Assembly: GCA_001773295.1 (NCBI GenBank)
Contig: MEWG01000006.1
Location: forward strand, 15,214-30,793
Reading direction: 5' to 3'
From: a candidate division WWE3 bacterium RIFOXYD1_FULL_39_9
Lineage (GTDB): Bacteria; Patescibacteriota; WWE3; UBA101185; UBA10185
Length of the DNA stretch: 15,580 nt
The translations under genes were made by a program, and so were the position numbers. Each line of letters begins with the position of its first letter. Positions within the stretch are counted from its first letter, which is position 1. Below, piece by piece: positions 1 through 7,292 of the stretch. Below the pieces are notes generated by a model. That model was not told where the DNA came from and made no database searches. It saw only the letters and a list, made by a program, of their open reading frames with translations.

Positions 1-384
1 CGAGCTCCATAAAATTGTTGGGATTATCTTTCCTGTTCTTCTATAGAAATCCTTACAAAAGTTGTAACAAATATTTCCGCCGATCGAAAAGCCAATAAAT
101 ATCGGATTATCAATCTTATTAAATGATAAAAAATTATTTAAATACAAATTAAAGGATTCAACGGTTTTTATTTCGCCGGCGTTTAGGAAATTGTGACCGG
201 GCAGATCCAAAAAATAGCAAGTATTATTTTCGAGCAATTGCTTGAAAAAATGAGGTTGGGAATCTTTACATCCGGCTAATCCGTGTAAAAAAACTAAGTT
301 TTTACCTGAATCTCCAATTTTAAAATATTTATAGGTAAAGTCACCATTAGTTTCGATGATTTCTGTGTAATTGGGTGCGTGCAT
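1..384 (-). CDS. alpha/beta hydrolase, N-terminal part (truncated by window edge)
   Basis: Reading the minus strand from an ATG at 384 gives 128 open codons running off the window at base 1, so the C-terminal half is missing. The sequence shows the alpha/beta-hydrolase layout: a beta-strand ending in the oxyanion motif VFLHG (residues 31-35), then FLDLPGH (58-64), the usual loop after strand beta-4, and the nucleophile elbow GFSIGG (98-103) with Ser100 as candidate catalytic residue. The catalytic Asp and His would lie outside the window. Substrate cannot be predicted; relatives include esterases, lipases and C-C bond hydrolases. It is divergent from the metallophosphoesterase at 456. An extended -10 element (394-399, minus) ends 9 nt before the ATG, suggesting a short or absent leader. 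Confidence 0.85.
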   Translation of the reverse strand, partial: MHAPNYTEIIETNGDFTYKYFKIGDSGKNLVFLHGLAGCKDSQPHFFKQLLENNTCYFLDLPGHNFLNAGEIKTVESFNLYLNNFLSFNKIDNPIFIGFSIGGNICYNFCKDFYRRTGKIIPTILWSS

Positions 385-393
385 TTCAAGTGT

Positions 394-399
394 AGTCTA
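394..399 (-). promoter_or_regulatory. extended -10 element of the alpha/beta hydrolase gene
   Basis: On the minus strand the sequence reads TGATAGACT, a TGn-extended -10 (TAnnnT), ending 9 nt before the ATG at 384. No convincing -35 at standard spacing. Confidence 0.45.
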
Positions 400-443
400 T
401 CACTAATTCTTTATTAAAACAGTCAAAAGTGCTCTTTTGTTTG

Positions 444-449
444 TATAAT
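444..449 (+). promoter_or_regulatory. -10 element of the metallophosphoesterase gene (leaderless)
   Basis: Perfect TATAAT followed by 6 nt (AAGTTA) and the ATG at 456. Transcription normally begins about 7 nt after the -10, so the mRNA would start at or next to the start codon. This hexamer lies inside the 5'-extended open frame from the GTG at 429, which argues against that earlier start. Confidence 0.7.
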
Positions 450-455
450 AAGTTA

Positions 456-1118
456 ATGCGGACATTAGTAATCTCTGATTTACACCTAACACATAGAAAT
501 TTTAATGAAAAGAAGCTCAAATATTTATCTGATTTAATTGAAAAGTACGATCAAGTAATTATTAACGGAGATTTTTGGTGTGCCTTCACCTCATCTTTTA
601 CCGAATTTTATACATCTAAATGGGATGCTTTATTTCCAATTTTAAAAAGTCATAAGTGTATTTACATAAGAGGAAATCACGATTTATTAGAATACTCTGA
701 CAAACGAGTAGAAAGTTTTTGTGATAAGTATGTAAGTTCGTTTGAATTAAAGTCGGAAGATAAAACAATACTGTTTGTTCATGGGCACGAATACGCATTT
801 GATTGGCATAAAAGTAACTTCGAAGTTTTCATTAGAAGATTATTTAACCTCGAGGCTATTACGATTTTTGTTGAAGAAATGCTTATTAAAGTTTTTGGGA
901 TGTCGAGTTTTTTGAAAATTTATCGCAAATTTGGCAACGAACTTCAAAAAAAGAAAATTGATTATAAAGACAATAGACTAATAGTTATGGGACACACTCA
1001 TGCTATGGAAAATAACTTTGAACATAATTATATAAATGTCGGAAGAATGGGCGATTGGTATGCGTCGTACCTTGTAATTGACGAAGAGTCCGTAGTCTTA
1101 AATTTTGAGTACTTTTGA
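456..1118 (+). CDS. calcineurin-like metallophosphoesterase
   Basis: A 220-aa protein with the metallophosphoesterase metal-binding motifs in order: D-x-H (SDLHL, Asp8/His10), GD (NGDFW, Asp39), GNHD (73-76), HGHE (109-112) and GHTH (179-182). These coordinate a dinuclear metal centre (Mn, Fe or Zn), so phosphoester hydrolysis is expected. The compact size and the SDLHL/GNHD/GHTH pattern resemble the LpxH/YfcE-like cytoplasmic branch, but the substrate is not readable; GDFW replaces the usual GDxxD, and residues 117-175 form a helical insert. I place the start at ATG 456 rather than the in-frame GTG at 429 because a perfect TATAAT lies between them, 6 nt upstream of 456, and residue 1 then leads straight into the first beta-strand. 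Confidence 0.88.
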   Translation: MRTLVISDLHLTHRNFNEKKLKYLSDLIEKYDQVIINGDFWCAFTSSFTEFYTSKWDALFPILKSHKCIYIRGNHDLLEYSDKRVESFCDKYVSSFELKSEDKTILFVHGHEYAFDWHKSNFEVFIRRLFNLEAITIFVEEMLIKVFGMSSFLKIYRKFGNELQKKKIDYKDNRLIVMGHTHAMENNFEHNYINVGRMGDWYASYLVIDEESVVLNFEYF

Positions 1119-1139
1119 GCTATTCGTCGGTAATTAATT

Positions 1140-1145
1140 TATAAT
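1140..1145 (+). promoter_or_regulatory. -10 element of the two-TM protein gene (leaderless)
   Basis: Perfect TATAAT, then 6 nt (AAAGAC), then ATG at 1152. No Shine-Dalgarno is present, so a leaderless mRNA is inferred. Confidence 0.65.
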
Positions 1146-1151
1146 AAAGAC

Positions 1152-1487
1152 ATGAATATAAACCTCAGATTCGTGTACTTATATTTGCTTTCTTTTATTG
1201 GAATACTGGTTTGTGTCGTAGCTATGGTTAATTTGGTCGATTTAGGTATCAAATCAACAATTTTTAAGAATGCTGACAAGTATGAATATTACGATCCAGG
1301 TATAAAGGAAAACGGCTACGATGTTGAGCAGGCCAGAAGGATCGCTGACACCGAACAAATGCGTTCTAGACAGCGTACAGCCTCAATTTCGGTAGCTATG
1401 CTTGTAGTTGGTCTGCCGTTATATTTGTATCACTGGGGAACTATCCAAAAAGAATTTCGAAAGTCAAAAGCGGAGTCCAAAGCATAA
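1152..1487 (+). CDS. small membrane protein with two predicted TM helices
   Basis: A 111-aa orphan. Two hydrophobic segments are visible, at about residues 7-30 and 78-95, separated by a ~45-residue polar loop rich in charged and Tyr residues (KYEYYDPG). The tail ends LYLYHWGTIQKEF plus Lys-rich residues, a positively charged cytoplasmic end. Similar two-TM proteins of unknown role occur in Patescibacteria from memory, but I cannot name a family with certainty. It has its own -10 box although the upstream gene ends only 33 nt before it, so it need not be co-transcribed with the metallophosphoesterase. Function unknown. Confidence 0.75.
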   Translation: MNINLRFVYLYLLSFIGILVCVVAMVNLVDLGIKSTIFKNADKYEYYDPGIKENGYDVEQARRIADTEQMRSRQRTASISVAMLVVGLPLYLYHWGTIQKEFRKSKAESKA

Positions 1488-1508
1488 ATTTAGCACTATT
1501 CCAAGTGG

Positions 1509-1514
1509 TAGAAT
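1509..1514 (+). promoter_or_regulatory. extended -10 element of the APH-like gene (leaderless)
   Basis: TGGTAGAAT is a TGn-extended -10. The hexamer TAGAAT is followed by 6 nt (AAAAAC) and the GTG start at 1521, the same spacing as at the neighbouring genes. Confidence 0.6.
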
Positions 1515-1520
1515 AAAAAC

Positions 1521-2543
1521 GTGAGCACACATAACGATGTCAGCGATGGTTTAAATAGATCTATAACCACAAATATTGATGAAATAATTCAAGAGATTCA
1601 GTCAGAGAGCGGATTTTTTTCAGAAGATTTAATCGGAGAAAGTAAGTGGTGGAATTCTGAGGTTGCCGGCGCCAAACATTTTTCCGGCATAATTGACGGT
1701 AAACCTGCAGTGTTGAAGTTACAGCTTGTGAAAATCGATGCTCCAGAAGTTACGCTTATTGAAAACTACCACAAATTTAATAAAAGCTCTCACATAAGAG
1801 CTCCGTATATTTATTACCACAAACCTTGGGATGACAACAAAAACTATGAAGCAATAATCATGGAAAAAGTCGAAAAGGTTCCGGTTATAAACTACCCGTC
1901 AAATATTCACGAAATTGAAGAATTCCATTTTTACTTTAAGGAATATAAGTTAAATACCGACGTCTCAGATCCTTGGCTAGACCTTCCTGAAGAAAGAAGT
2001 AGCGTAGAATTTATTGAAAAAAAGTTTGCAAAGTGGAAGGACATGCGATCTAAAGTTACTAAGAATACAGATGTGCTAACTGAAACTGATGAGGCGCTTA
2101 TTGCGGACGGGATCAAGAAGCTAGTTTCGTTCTACACAGACGAGGTTGAACTGGAATTTGTTCACGGTCATTTTGGACCTCAGGATCTGAGTAAAGTTGA
2201 TAAAGATAAAGCAGTTGTTTTTTCAAATTTATACTGGTCGTGGCGCTACCCTTACTACGATTTGGTTTTTGGTTTTCATTATTTTAAATATTTTCTGGCA
2301 AATACAAGTTCAGTTACACGAGAAATTTACATGACTAACAGCCAATTATGGCAGGAATGTATGGTGAAGACAGCAAAATCTCTTAGTAATTTCGACGAAA
2401 AGACGTTGAACGCCGCGATCCTAGAAAGATTACTTGCCGGACTTAATTTGGATTACCTGACCGTGGGCAGAGATAAGCCGATGTTTAACATTTTGTTGGA
2501 TGAAACAAGAGCGGAGATTTCTAAATATATTAAACTTATTTAA
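1521..2543 (+). CDS. aminoglycoside phosphotransferase/choline kinase-like protein, catalytic residues degenerate
   Basis: A 340-aa soluble protein with the outline of an APH/CHK-type kinase fold. It has a beta3-like Lys in GKPAVLKLQ (Lys66), a hinge-like strand AIIMEKVE (111-118), a catalytic-loop equivalent VHGHFGPQD (214-222) and a metal-loop equivalent AVVFSNLYW followed by YPYYDL (244-248). In active members the loops normally read HGD(L/F)xxxN and (I/V)D(F/W); here Asp is replaced by His (HGH) and the metal-binding Asp by Ser/Asn (FSN). It may therefore be a pseudokinase or a diverged enzyme. GTG start chosen because an extended -10 lies exactly 6 nt upstream. Its end overlaps the convergent transglutaminase-like gene by 4 nt. 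Family assignment is from motif shape only. Confidence 0.7.
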   Translation: MSTHNDVSDGLNRSITTNIDEIIQEIQSESGFFSEDLIGESKWWNSEVAGAKHFSGIIDGKPAVLKLQLVKIDAPEVTLIENYHKFNKSSHIRAPYIYYHKPWDDNKNYEAIIMEKVEKVPVINYPSNIHEIEEFHFYFKEYKLNTDVSDPWLDLPEERSSVEFIEKKFAKWKDMRSKVTKNTDVLTETDEALIADGIKKLVSFYTDEVELEFVHGHFGPQDLSKVDKDKAVVFSNLYWSWRYPYYDLVFGFHYFKYFLANTSSVTREIYMTNSQLWQECMVKTAKSLSNFDEKTLNAAILERLLAGLNLDYLTVGRDKPMFNILLDETRAEISKYIKLI

Positions 2544-3256
2544 TTTTCACTTTCCTTTTGACCTTTAAAATATTTCACGACGGCTTCTTGGAAATCCTTG
2601 TTTGTTTTGTATCCCAAATCCCATGAATCTTTAGCACTTCTAGGGTAAATATATTTGTTGCCATTTTTACGGTAATCACCGTACTCTCTAATCGTATTCC
2701 CCTTTTCGTTGGGGTCTACTGTTATCCATTTACCTTCCTCTTCGATAAACGCATCAATAAAAACATGTCCTCGCATAAAATTAGTATCTTTTGCCTCGGG
2801 ATCAAAATCTGCCGCTTCGTTTTGGCACCAGTTTTCTTCAAGAGTTTCAGTATAGACGCACGGAATTCCCTTTGCCAAAAGAAGCGCTCTTGTAATGTGT
2901 GCAGTTTCTATGCAGCCGCTAATATTACGGGTTCTAAGTCTGTTTGGAAGTAAATTTGACGTTGATAGTAGTTCGTCAGCAGTTCTAGCACGCTTATCTT
3001 GTTCTAGGTCAGGGTTTTTTTCGTAAAGTGACTCTAGGTAAGTGAACTCCGGAAGCATTGAAGTTACATACGAGCAGACCTCTCTCACAAGTTCTTCGCC
3101 ATGAAGTTTGTTATCTGGATCAATCTCGTTTGCTAGCGCTCTTACAGTTTCCGTTATTCTGGTTTGTTCACCCTCCTGTCTGGCAATTTCTAACAATTCT
3201 TCGTCCGAATTACTATCTTCGTGATAAGGATAAGCCATGTAGTCATTGTAATACAT
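2540..3256 (-). CDS. transglutaminase-like domain protein
   Basis: A 238-aa protein without signal peptide or TM segment. It shows the transglutaminase/papain-like core: catalytic Cys in ISGCIETAHITRALLLAKGIP (Cys115, N-terminal end of a helix), His in RGHVFIDAFIE (His164) and Asp in WITVDPNEKG (Asp181). This Cys-His-Asp order and spacing matches bacterial transglutaminase-core proteins, which are mostly cysteine proteases, amidases or cross-linkers. Residues 1-100 are acidic and helical and probably form an N-terminal cap. Predicted cytoplasmic. Convergent with the APH-like gene, sharing 4 nt at the stops, so the two transcripts would be antisense at their 3' ends. Its start region has a weak TATTTT box 7 nt before the ATG. 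Confidence 0.8.
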   Translation of the reverse strand: MYYNDYMAYPYHEDSNSDEELLEIARQEGEQTRITETVRALANEIDPDNKLHGEELVREVCSYVTSMLPEFTYLESLYEKNPDLEQDKRARTADELLSTSNLLPNRLRTRNISGCIETAHITRALLLAKGIPCVYTETLEENWCQNEAADFDPEAKDTNFMRGHVFIDAFIEEEGKWITVDPNEKGNTIREYGDYRKNGNKYIYPRSAKDSWDLGYKTNKDFQEAVVKYFKGQKESEN

Positions 3257-3278
3257 TTAACTTAAAATATTCATCTAT

Positions 3279-3308
3279 TTGACACAAACGTATAGTGATA
3301 AATATCAT
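3279..3308 (+). promoter_or_regulatory. promoter of the bacteriohemerythrin gene
   Basis: Perfect -35 TTGACA (3279-3284), 18-nt spacer, -10 TATCAT (3303-3308), then 9 nt to the ATG at 3318. It is the only promoter on the plus strand here with a consensus -35. Confidence 0.55.
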
Positions 3309-3317
3309 TAACAATAC

Positions 3318-3779
3318 ATGCATAAACAATTTGTTTGGGACGATAAATACAGTGTAAAAGTTCCTTCAATTGACGAGCAGCACAAAAGATTTTTTGAATT
3401 AACCAACCAAATATTAAACGTTTTAGATAACCCTAATTTTTCATATACACAGGATTTTAACAACCCCGGTGTTACTGAACTTAAAAAGGAGCTCATTAGG
3501 TTGGTAGTTGAGCTAGGTAACTACGCCTTTTATCATTTAAGTTACGAAGAGACTTGTATGAGAAACTTTGATTGTAGCGGTTGCGACGGACATACGGGAA
3601 TACACGATAAATACAGAGAAAAGGTTAAGGAGTACTTAATGCGGGTTCGAGAGGAAGGTGCGGATGTTTACACTCTTGCTGAAGAAATTGCCGAGTTTTC
3701 GCAAAATTGGTTATCTGGACACATTTTGAAAAAGGACAGAGAGTATATTGATTGTCTAGTTAGCAACGAAGTTAAGTAG
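3318..3779 (+). CDS. bacteriohemerythrin
   Basis: A 153-aa single-domain hemerythrin, a four-helix O2-binding protein with a non-heme di-iron site. All seven expected iron ligands are visible in order: His22 (DEQH), His73 and Glu77 (HLSYEE), His92 and His96 (HTGIH), His135 and Asp140 (HILKKD). The N-terminal W(x)n and the WLxxHI motif near the end are also typical. Length is slightly above the usual ~135 aa because of a longer helix A-B loop (38-52) and an extra Cys pair (Cys86, Cys89) before ligand His92. No fused sensor domain, so oxygen binding, storage or scavenging in the cytoplasm is more likely than chemotaxis. Stops 6 nt short of the convergent GT-C-like gene. Confidence 0.93.
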   Translation: MHKQFVWDDKYSVKVPSIDEQHKRFFELTNQILNVLDNPNFSYTQDFNNPGVTELKKELIRLVVELGNYAFYHLSYEETCMRNFDCSGCDGHTGIHDKYREKVKEYLMRVREEGADVYTLAEEIAEFSQNWLSGHILKKDREYIDCLVSNEVK

Positions 3780-3784
3780 TTTTT

Positions 3785-5827
3785 TCACAACAATTCTATG
3801 TTTCGAATAATAAAATTTGGGTAGCCGATATTTAACGGCCAGATTGGTACAGCGCTTGGGATTGGAAATACTTTACTTTGTGTGTCTTTACTAATTTGAT
3901 AACGAGAAGTGCCTGATGGGATTGTTACGTCAACACTTAGTTCTTCTGTTTTTCCACCGGGAAGTTCGATCTCAACTCTCAGACTCTTCACCACTTTCCT
4001 ATCCGTAACATTTTCAAATTCAATTCGACCGTTTCTGACACAGTAAAAACTCGATGTATGGTCGTAAAGACAGTTTCCGGAGACATAATAAAATATCTCG
4101 GTTTGTATGTACGATATATTTTTGGCCGAGGCATATGATCGTAAGTCATAAAAAAAGTATTCTTTGCGCAAATCTTGCATCGGCATGACTGAAAGTTCCT
4201 GTTCAATTTCCGTGACTTTTGCAGGATCTAATTCCTTAACGTTAATTAAAAGTCCTGTAAAACCTTCATTTATAATTTTTTCCAGAAACGCTTTTGTTTC
4301 TAATTTGTATACCCGATGTTGCCAAAAGTTTGCAGCGCGCCACTTTTCTGCACCCGTGCTCCAACTGATGTTTTCGGTAAGTAATGCCACACGAAGCAAC
4401 GATTTATCTACCCCCTCTGGGTACTGACCAAACGGAAGGGTAAATATTTTGGCGTTTGTGCCGGCTGTTTTCTCTATCACCCTCGCATACTCCACTAACG
4501 CAAGGTACTCCCCTGTATTATTTGTAAAATTGCGCATTACGCCCCGAGAGACCTGATCGAAGATTGCAAATGAAAGTACAAAGCACATGATGATTGTTAA
4601 TTTTTGAGATTTTATACGCTGAAGTAAAAACCCAACAGCTACAAGTGAAATAAAAGCGATGTAAATACTAATTCTATTTACTGATCTAAAAGTCGGATTT
4701 ATATAAGTTGAAAGTAGCGAAGCAACCCCTCCGACAGTCGCAAATAATATAGCAGCAAGATTGAGGGAGCTTAAAATATCCAGTTTCTCGGAAACTTCTT
4801 TTTCAAGTTTGAATGCCGGTTGCCTAAAAACTATCCATGCAAGAAGTAACAAAAAACCTATTGTTGCTGTCAGTCCAAGTGCCGCAGTTTGATTCTCGTT
4901 TGTTAACACTGAACCAAAGTTAATATACCGTTTCTGTATTTTGTTAAAAATATCCAAATTGTGATCCTCAAAAGGTAGTACTAGTTGGGCGATCTTAAGC
5001 CCGTACAATTCAGCCTCACTCGCCTGTCTAACGGTTGCATTATAGTTTGCCCCAAATCTTTGTGTGTAAATAAAAGATGGCAGGAAGTTCAAACAAAAAA
5101 AGATCAAAATCATCCCAAGTATCTTAAAAGATTCAACTAGAATTTTTTTATTAGGTTGTTTTACAAATGCCAGAGCTGCGCCCGTTCCAATTAATAAAGC
5201 AGAAAAAAATGTGTAATACGCTCCGCATGACGCAATTAACACGGCTGTCACAACGAGTTCCAGCAAACGCAGAGGATTATTTGAAGCAAGGCGATACGCA
5301 ACGAACACAGCCAAAGGAACAACAAAGTAGCCAGAAAGAAACAAATGATTTACTCCTCTAAGAAAGTGGTACGGAACGAACGCATAAATAATTGATAGTG
5401 ACAGAGCAACTACAGTCTTTATTCCCATTCGGCGCATTACATACAGGGATGCGATTGCAGTCAAAGGGAAAGTTAAAATATAAAACGCATTTACACTCTG
5501 ATACCAATTTAATCCGATGGTAATAAGAAATTTAATTAATAAAAGATGAACCGTCTCAGTTAGAGGAAAATCCCAAAGTGTTTGAGTAATAGGTGCGCCA
5601 AAATGCGGGTTTGTAGCCCACCAGCCGGTTTGTTCAATGTTTTTCGCAAAGTTGTAATGAACAATTGCATCGCCGGTGTAGTTAAGGGGCAGCGACGGGT
5701 GAATATGGAAAATACGAAAAGCAGTTAAAACTATAACTAAACTAAGGAAAGTGGCAATAAAATATGGGGCAGTTGCGTTTAAGTAGTTACTTTTCAGGTT
5801 CTTAAGTGTCTGCGCCATTTTCAACAT
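3785..5827 (-). CDS. polytopic membrane protein, GT-C/YfhO-like putative glycosyltransferase
   Basis: A 680-aa integral membrane protein. About ten to eleven hydrophobic helices fill residues 20 to ~420 (first at about 20-40), followed by a ~260-residue soluble C-terminal region. The first extracytoplasmic loop carries YTGDAIVHY (Asp53), resembling the acidic catalytic motif of lipid-phosphosugar-dependent GT-C enzymes, and the fourth helix region reads PYHFLRGVNHLFLSGYFVVPL, a pattern I associate with YfhO/PMT-like proteins. The likely role is transfer of sugars to envelope polymers or lipids; donor and acceptor are unknown. The ATG at 5827 is preceded by TGTTATAAT, an extended -10 ending 7 nt upstream; Met4 is an alternative start. 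Divergent from the small gene at 5866, with only 38 nt between start codons. Confidence 0.75.
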   Translation of the reverse strand: MLKMAQTLKNLKSNYLNATAPYFIATFLSLVIVLTAFRIFHIHPSLPLNYTGDAIVHYNFAKNIEQTGWWATNPHFGAPITQTLWDFPLTETVHLLLIKFLITIGLNWYQSVNAFYILTFPLTAIASLYVMRRMGIKTVVALSLSIIYAFVPYHFLRGVNHLFLSGYFVVPLAVFVAYRLASNNPLRLLELVVTAVLIASCGAYYTFFSALLIGTGAALAFVKQPNKKILVESFKILGMILIFFCLNFLPSFIYTQRFGANYNATVRQASEAELYGLKIAQLVLPFEDHNLDIFNKIQKRYINFGSVLTNENQTAALGLTATIGFLLLLAWIVFRQPAFKLEKEVSEKLDILSSLNLAAILFATVGGVASLLSTYINPTFRSVNRISIYIAFISLVAVGFLLQRIKSQKLTIIMCFVLSFAIFDQVSRGVMRNFTNNTGEYLALVEYARVIEKTAGTNAKIFTLPFGQYPEGVDKSLLRVALLTENISWSTGAEKWRAANFWQHRVYKLETKAFLEKIINEGFTGLLINVKELDPAKVTEIEQELSVMPMQDLRKEYFFYDLRSYASAKNISYIQTEIFYYVSGNCLYDHTSSFYCVRNGRIEFENVTDRKVVKSLRVEIELPGGKTEELSVDVTIPSGTSRYQISKDTQSKVFPIPSAVPIWPLNIGYPNFIIRNIELL

Positions 5828-5834
5828 CTAGTGT

Positions 5835-5840
5835 ATTATA
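5835..5840 (-). promoter_or_regulatory. extended -10 element of the GT-C-like gene (leaderless)
   Basis: Minus strand TGTTATAAT, perfect -10 with TGn extension, ending 7 nt before the ATG at 5827. Confidence 0.65.
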
Positions 5841-5853
5841 ACAATACAGGATT

Positions 5854-5859
5854 TATCTT
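5854..5859 (+). promoter_or_regulatory. -10 element of the small two-TM gene (leaderless)
   Basis: TATCTT followed by 6 nt (AAATAC) and the ATG at 5866. The hexamer is weaker than at other genes, but the spacing is identical. Confidence 0.45.
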
Positions 5860-5865
5860 AAATAC

Positions 5866-6120
5866 ATGAACCTACCTCTCAGCTTTTGGAATAAAATATT
5901 TATTTACGTAATAACTGTACTATTTGCCCCTCTCGGCTTGTATTGGTTTTTTAAATACGCTAAAAACGAAGATCCAGAAAAACGAAAGGTAGCGCATACG
6001 GTTTTGGTACTTACAATAGTAGCGGTAGTTTTAGCAGTGGTTATAGGAATTAAGGCGGTTAATATTTATACACTGTACTTAAATAATAGAATTTATGGTG
6101 ATCATTACCTCACATTATAA
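5866..6120 (+). CDS. small two-TM membrane protein
   Basis: An 84-aa orphan with two hydrophobic helices, about residues 8-27 and 42-64. They are linked by a short basic/acidic loop (KYAKNEDPEKRK) that should be cytoplasmic, leaving both ends outside. The first helix ends APLGLYWFFKY, a motif seen from memory in short Patescibacteria membrane proteins with no known function. It starts 38 nt from the divergent GT-C-like gene and has its own -10 box. Function unknown; the hydrophobicity pattern and the initiation signal support it being real. Confidence 0.7.
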   Translation: MNLPLSFWNKIFIYVITVLFAPLGLYWFFKYAKNEDPEKRKVAHTVLVLTIVAVVLAVVIGIKAVNIYTLYLNNRIYGDHYLTL

Positions 6121-6341
6121 AATCCTTTTCATCTTAGGAGATTGCTCTATTTTCCAGCATCTGTGAACCATAAACCAATGGAAGGAAAGTTACGCAGTTA
6201 TATAGATGCTTAATCCAAACAGGTCACCTGTCCGAACGTGACAGTTACTCTATTTACAGATGACCCGAAAATTACATATCCAATTCTTCAACGCGGTGCA
6301 AGTTATACTCAACCACTATAGTTGAATTAACTCTTTATGTA
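6121..6341. other. convergent intergenic region with one hairpin, no gene seen
   Basis: This lies between the stop of the small two-TM gene (+) and the stop of the GlsB-like gene (-). I see no ORF with an initiation signal. The only structure is an inverted repeat GTCAC (6223-6227) / GTGAC (6238-6242) whose 10-nt loop contains CCGAAC. It is vaguely like the right half of the intergenic repeats further right, but lacks the GGTGGGCC half. Confidence 0.4.
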
Positions 6342-6590
6342 TTACTTACGTACAAAACGCACTACGAGAATAACCACGATTGCTCCAATCACAGCAACAA
6401 TCAGGCTATAAAGGTTAAATCCAGTAACCCCTGCTTGTCCGACCATGTCCATTAGTAAACCTCCTACCACAGCACCTACAATACCCAAAATGATATCAGT
6501 GACGGTTCCCTGCCTGGAATCAGTCTTCATGATTATTGAAGTAACCCATCCAGCTATTGCTCCGAAAATTATCCAAAGTACTATACCCAT
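6342..6590 (-). CDS. GlsB/YeaQ/YmgE family stress-response membrane protein
   Basis: An 82-aa, almost wholly hydrophobic protein with three TM segments (about 1-18, 30-50, 58-79) and the family hallmarks: IFGAIAGWVTSIIMK at the first helix end, the Gly-rich second helix IILGIVGAVVGGLLM, and a third helix ending VVRFVRK. The family (formerly called transglycosylase-associated proteins) is induced by general stress in many bacteria; the molecular role is unsettled. Unlike most genes here it has a Shine-Dalgarno-like GTAGGTGA 7 nt before the ATG, so it is probably translated from a leadered mRNA. It lies 68 nt downstream of the one-TM Pro-rich gene, likely one operon with a partial terminator or attenuator hairpin between them. 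Confidence 0.93.
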   Translation of the reverse strand: MGIVLWIIFGAIAGWVTSIIMKTDSRQGTVTDIILGIVGAVVGGLLMDMVGQAGVTGFNLYSLIVAVIGAIVVILVVRFVRK

Positions 6591-6630
6591 TTAAATTCAC
6601 CTACTTTCATCAAAAAATTATCTAAAAATC

Positions 6631-6655
6631 TAAAGGCATCTGACGTTAACCTTTA
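6631..6655 (-). terminator. weak hairpin with T-rich tail between the two stress-membrane genes
   Basis: On the minus strand TAAAGG (6655-6650) pairs with CCTTTA (6636-6631) across a 13-nt loop and is followed by a T-rich stretch (GATTTTT). The stem is short and AU-rich, so it may only attenuate read-through from the 6898 gene into the GlsB-like gene. Confidence 0.35.
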
Positions 6656-6658
6656 CTA

Positions 6659-6898
6659 TTACTGAGTTGGCGCCGGCTCACTTGGAGTACTAGGCACAGC
6701 TACTTCAGGAGTCTCTACATTAATTTGTGGCGCAGGTACGTTGACTTGGACCGGCTGCATATTCCTTATTGCTGGAATCGCATAATACAAGACGACGCCG
6801 AGGAAAATTACTATAATTACAACACCGACCAGAAATCCGATCCCACCGTTATCTCCGCTTTCTTTCACGGGAGTTGGATTATTTACTACTGTTGTCAT
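6659..6898 (-). CDS. single-TM protein with Pro-rich tail
   Basis: A 79-aa protein: a polar N-terminus (MTTVVNNPTPVKESGDNGG), one hydrophobic helix at about 21-45, and a Pro/Val-rich C-terminal tail with alternating PxVxVP-like segments (49-79). Small proteins of this shape (xTTVVN...DNGG, then one helix, then a low-complexity tail) occur in several bacterial phyla from memory and have no assigned function. The Shine-Dalgarno-like GTGGGTGA upstream of the ATG closely resembles the site of the following GlsB-like gene (GTAGGTGA), which supports a shared operon and a stress or envelope role. Confidence 0.8.
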   Translation of the reverse strand: MTTVVNNPTPVKESGDNGGIGFLVGVVIIVIFLGVVLYYAIPAIRNMQPVQVNVPAPQINVETPEVAVPSTPSEPAPTQ

Positions 6899-6986
6899 TT
6901 ACTATCACCCACTTTCAAGATTCAAATAAATACGTATTCAATTTTGGATTCAATTTAAATATAAATTAGGTTTAAAGGTTAATAGG

Positions 6987-7160
6987 TTATGCTATTTCAA
7001 TCTTTTTTATCACAGTCTCTTTAGGTAAGTATGCGATTAATGCTCTTTCAACAAGAGCTGTCAAACTAATTTCCTCCACAAGAGATTGCGCTTTTGATTG
7101 TTTTGCTAAAGAAGGATTAATAAACAAGGTCATTCGCTGTTTTACGTTTTTCTTTGTCAT
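6987..7160 (-). CDS. ribbon-helix-helix (CopG/Arc-type) small DNA-binding protein
   Basis: A 57-aa protein read from an ATG at 7160 to a TAA at 6987-6989. It follows the ribbon-helix-helix pattern: basic N-terminus (KKNVKQ), a beta-strand with alternating side chains (RMTLFIN, 9-15), helix A (PSLAKQSKAQSLVEE, 16-30), a turn with I-S-L at 31-33, and helix B (TALVERALIAYLP, 34-46). Such proteins dimerise and bind DNA through the paired strands, either as antitoxins or as plasmid/chromosomal repressors. No toxin-like partner is adjacent: the neighbours are the one-TM stress gene downstream and an unrelated 508-aa gene upstream. It could regulate itself or the stress-membrane genes. Promoter TTGACA (7190-7195) and TAGTAT (7168-7173) precede it. 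Confidence 0.78.
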   Translation of the reverse strand: MTKKNVKQRMTLFINPSLAKQSKAQSLVEEISLTALVERALIAYLPKETVIKKIEIA

Positions 7161-7167
7161 ACTTCAT

Positions 7168-7195
7168 ATACTACATTTATTGCAGTAGTTGTCAA
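7168..7195 (-). promoter_or_regulatory. promoter of the ribbon-helix-helix gene
   Basis: Minus strand: perfect -35 TTGACA (7195-7190), 16-nt spacer, -10 TAGTAT (7173-7168), then 7 nt to the ATG at 7160. Leaderless transcript inferred. Confidence 0.6.
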
Positions 7196-7260
7196 TAGAC
7201 ACTTAGTTGATATAAGTGTATAAACTAAAGCCTACGTACCGATTACAACTACAAAGCCGA

Positions 7261-7292
7261 TGTGGCACATATGTCAGGACGAGCGAACTGCT
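7261..7292 (+). repeat. intergenic repeat copy E (diverged)
   Basis: Aligns without gaps to copy A, 23 of 32 positions identical by hand count. The central block TGTCAGGA and CGAACT are intact. The stop codon (TGA, 7276-7274) of the convergently oriented 508-aa gene lies inside it. It also contains a small inverted repeat GAGC-GAACT-GCTC. Confidence 0.6.

Noticed and set aside
4164..5361. Plus-strand frames inside the 680-aa membrane protein gene
   Set aside because: Antisense shadows without initiation signals or plausible protein features.
6987..7160. Toxin-antitoxin pair with the ribbon-helix-helix protein as antitoxin
   Set aside because: No small toxin-like gene lies next to it in the same operon; neighbours are a stress-type membrane protein and a 508-aa gene with its own promoter.
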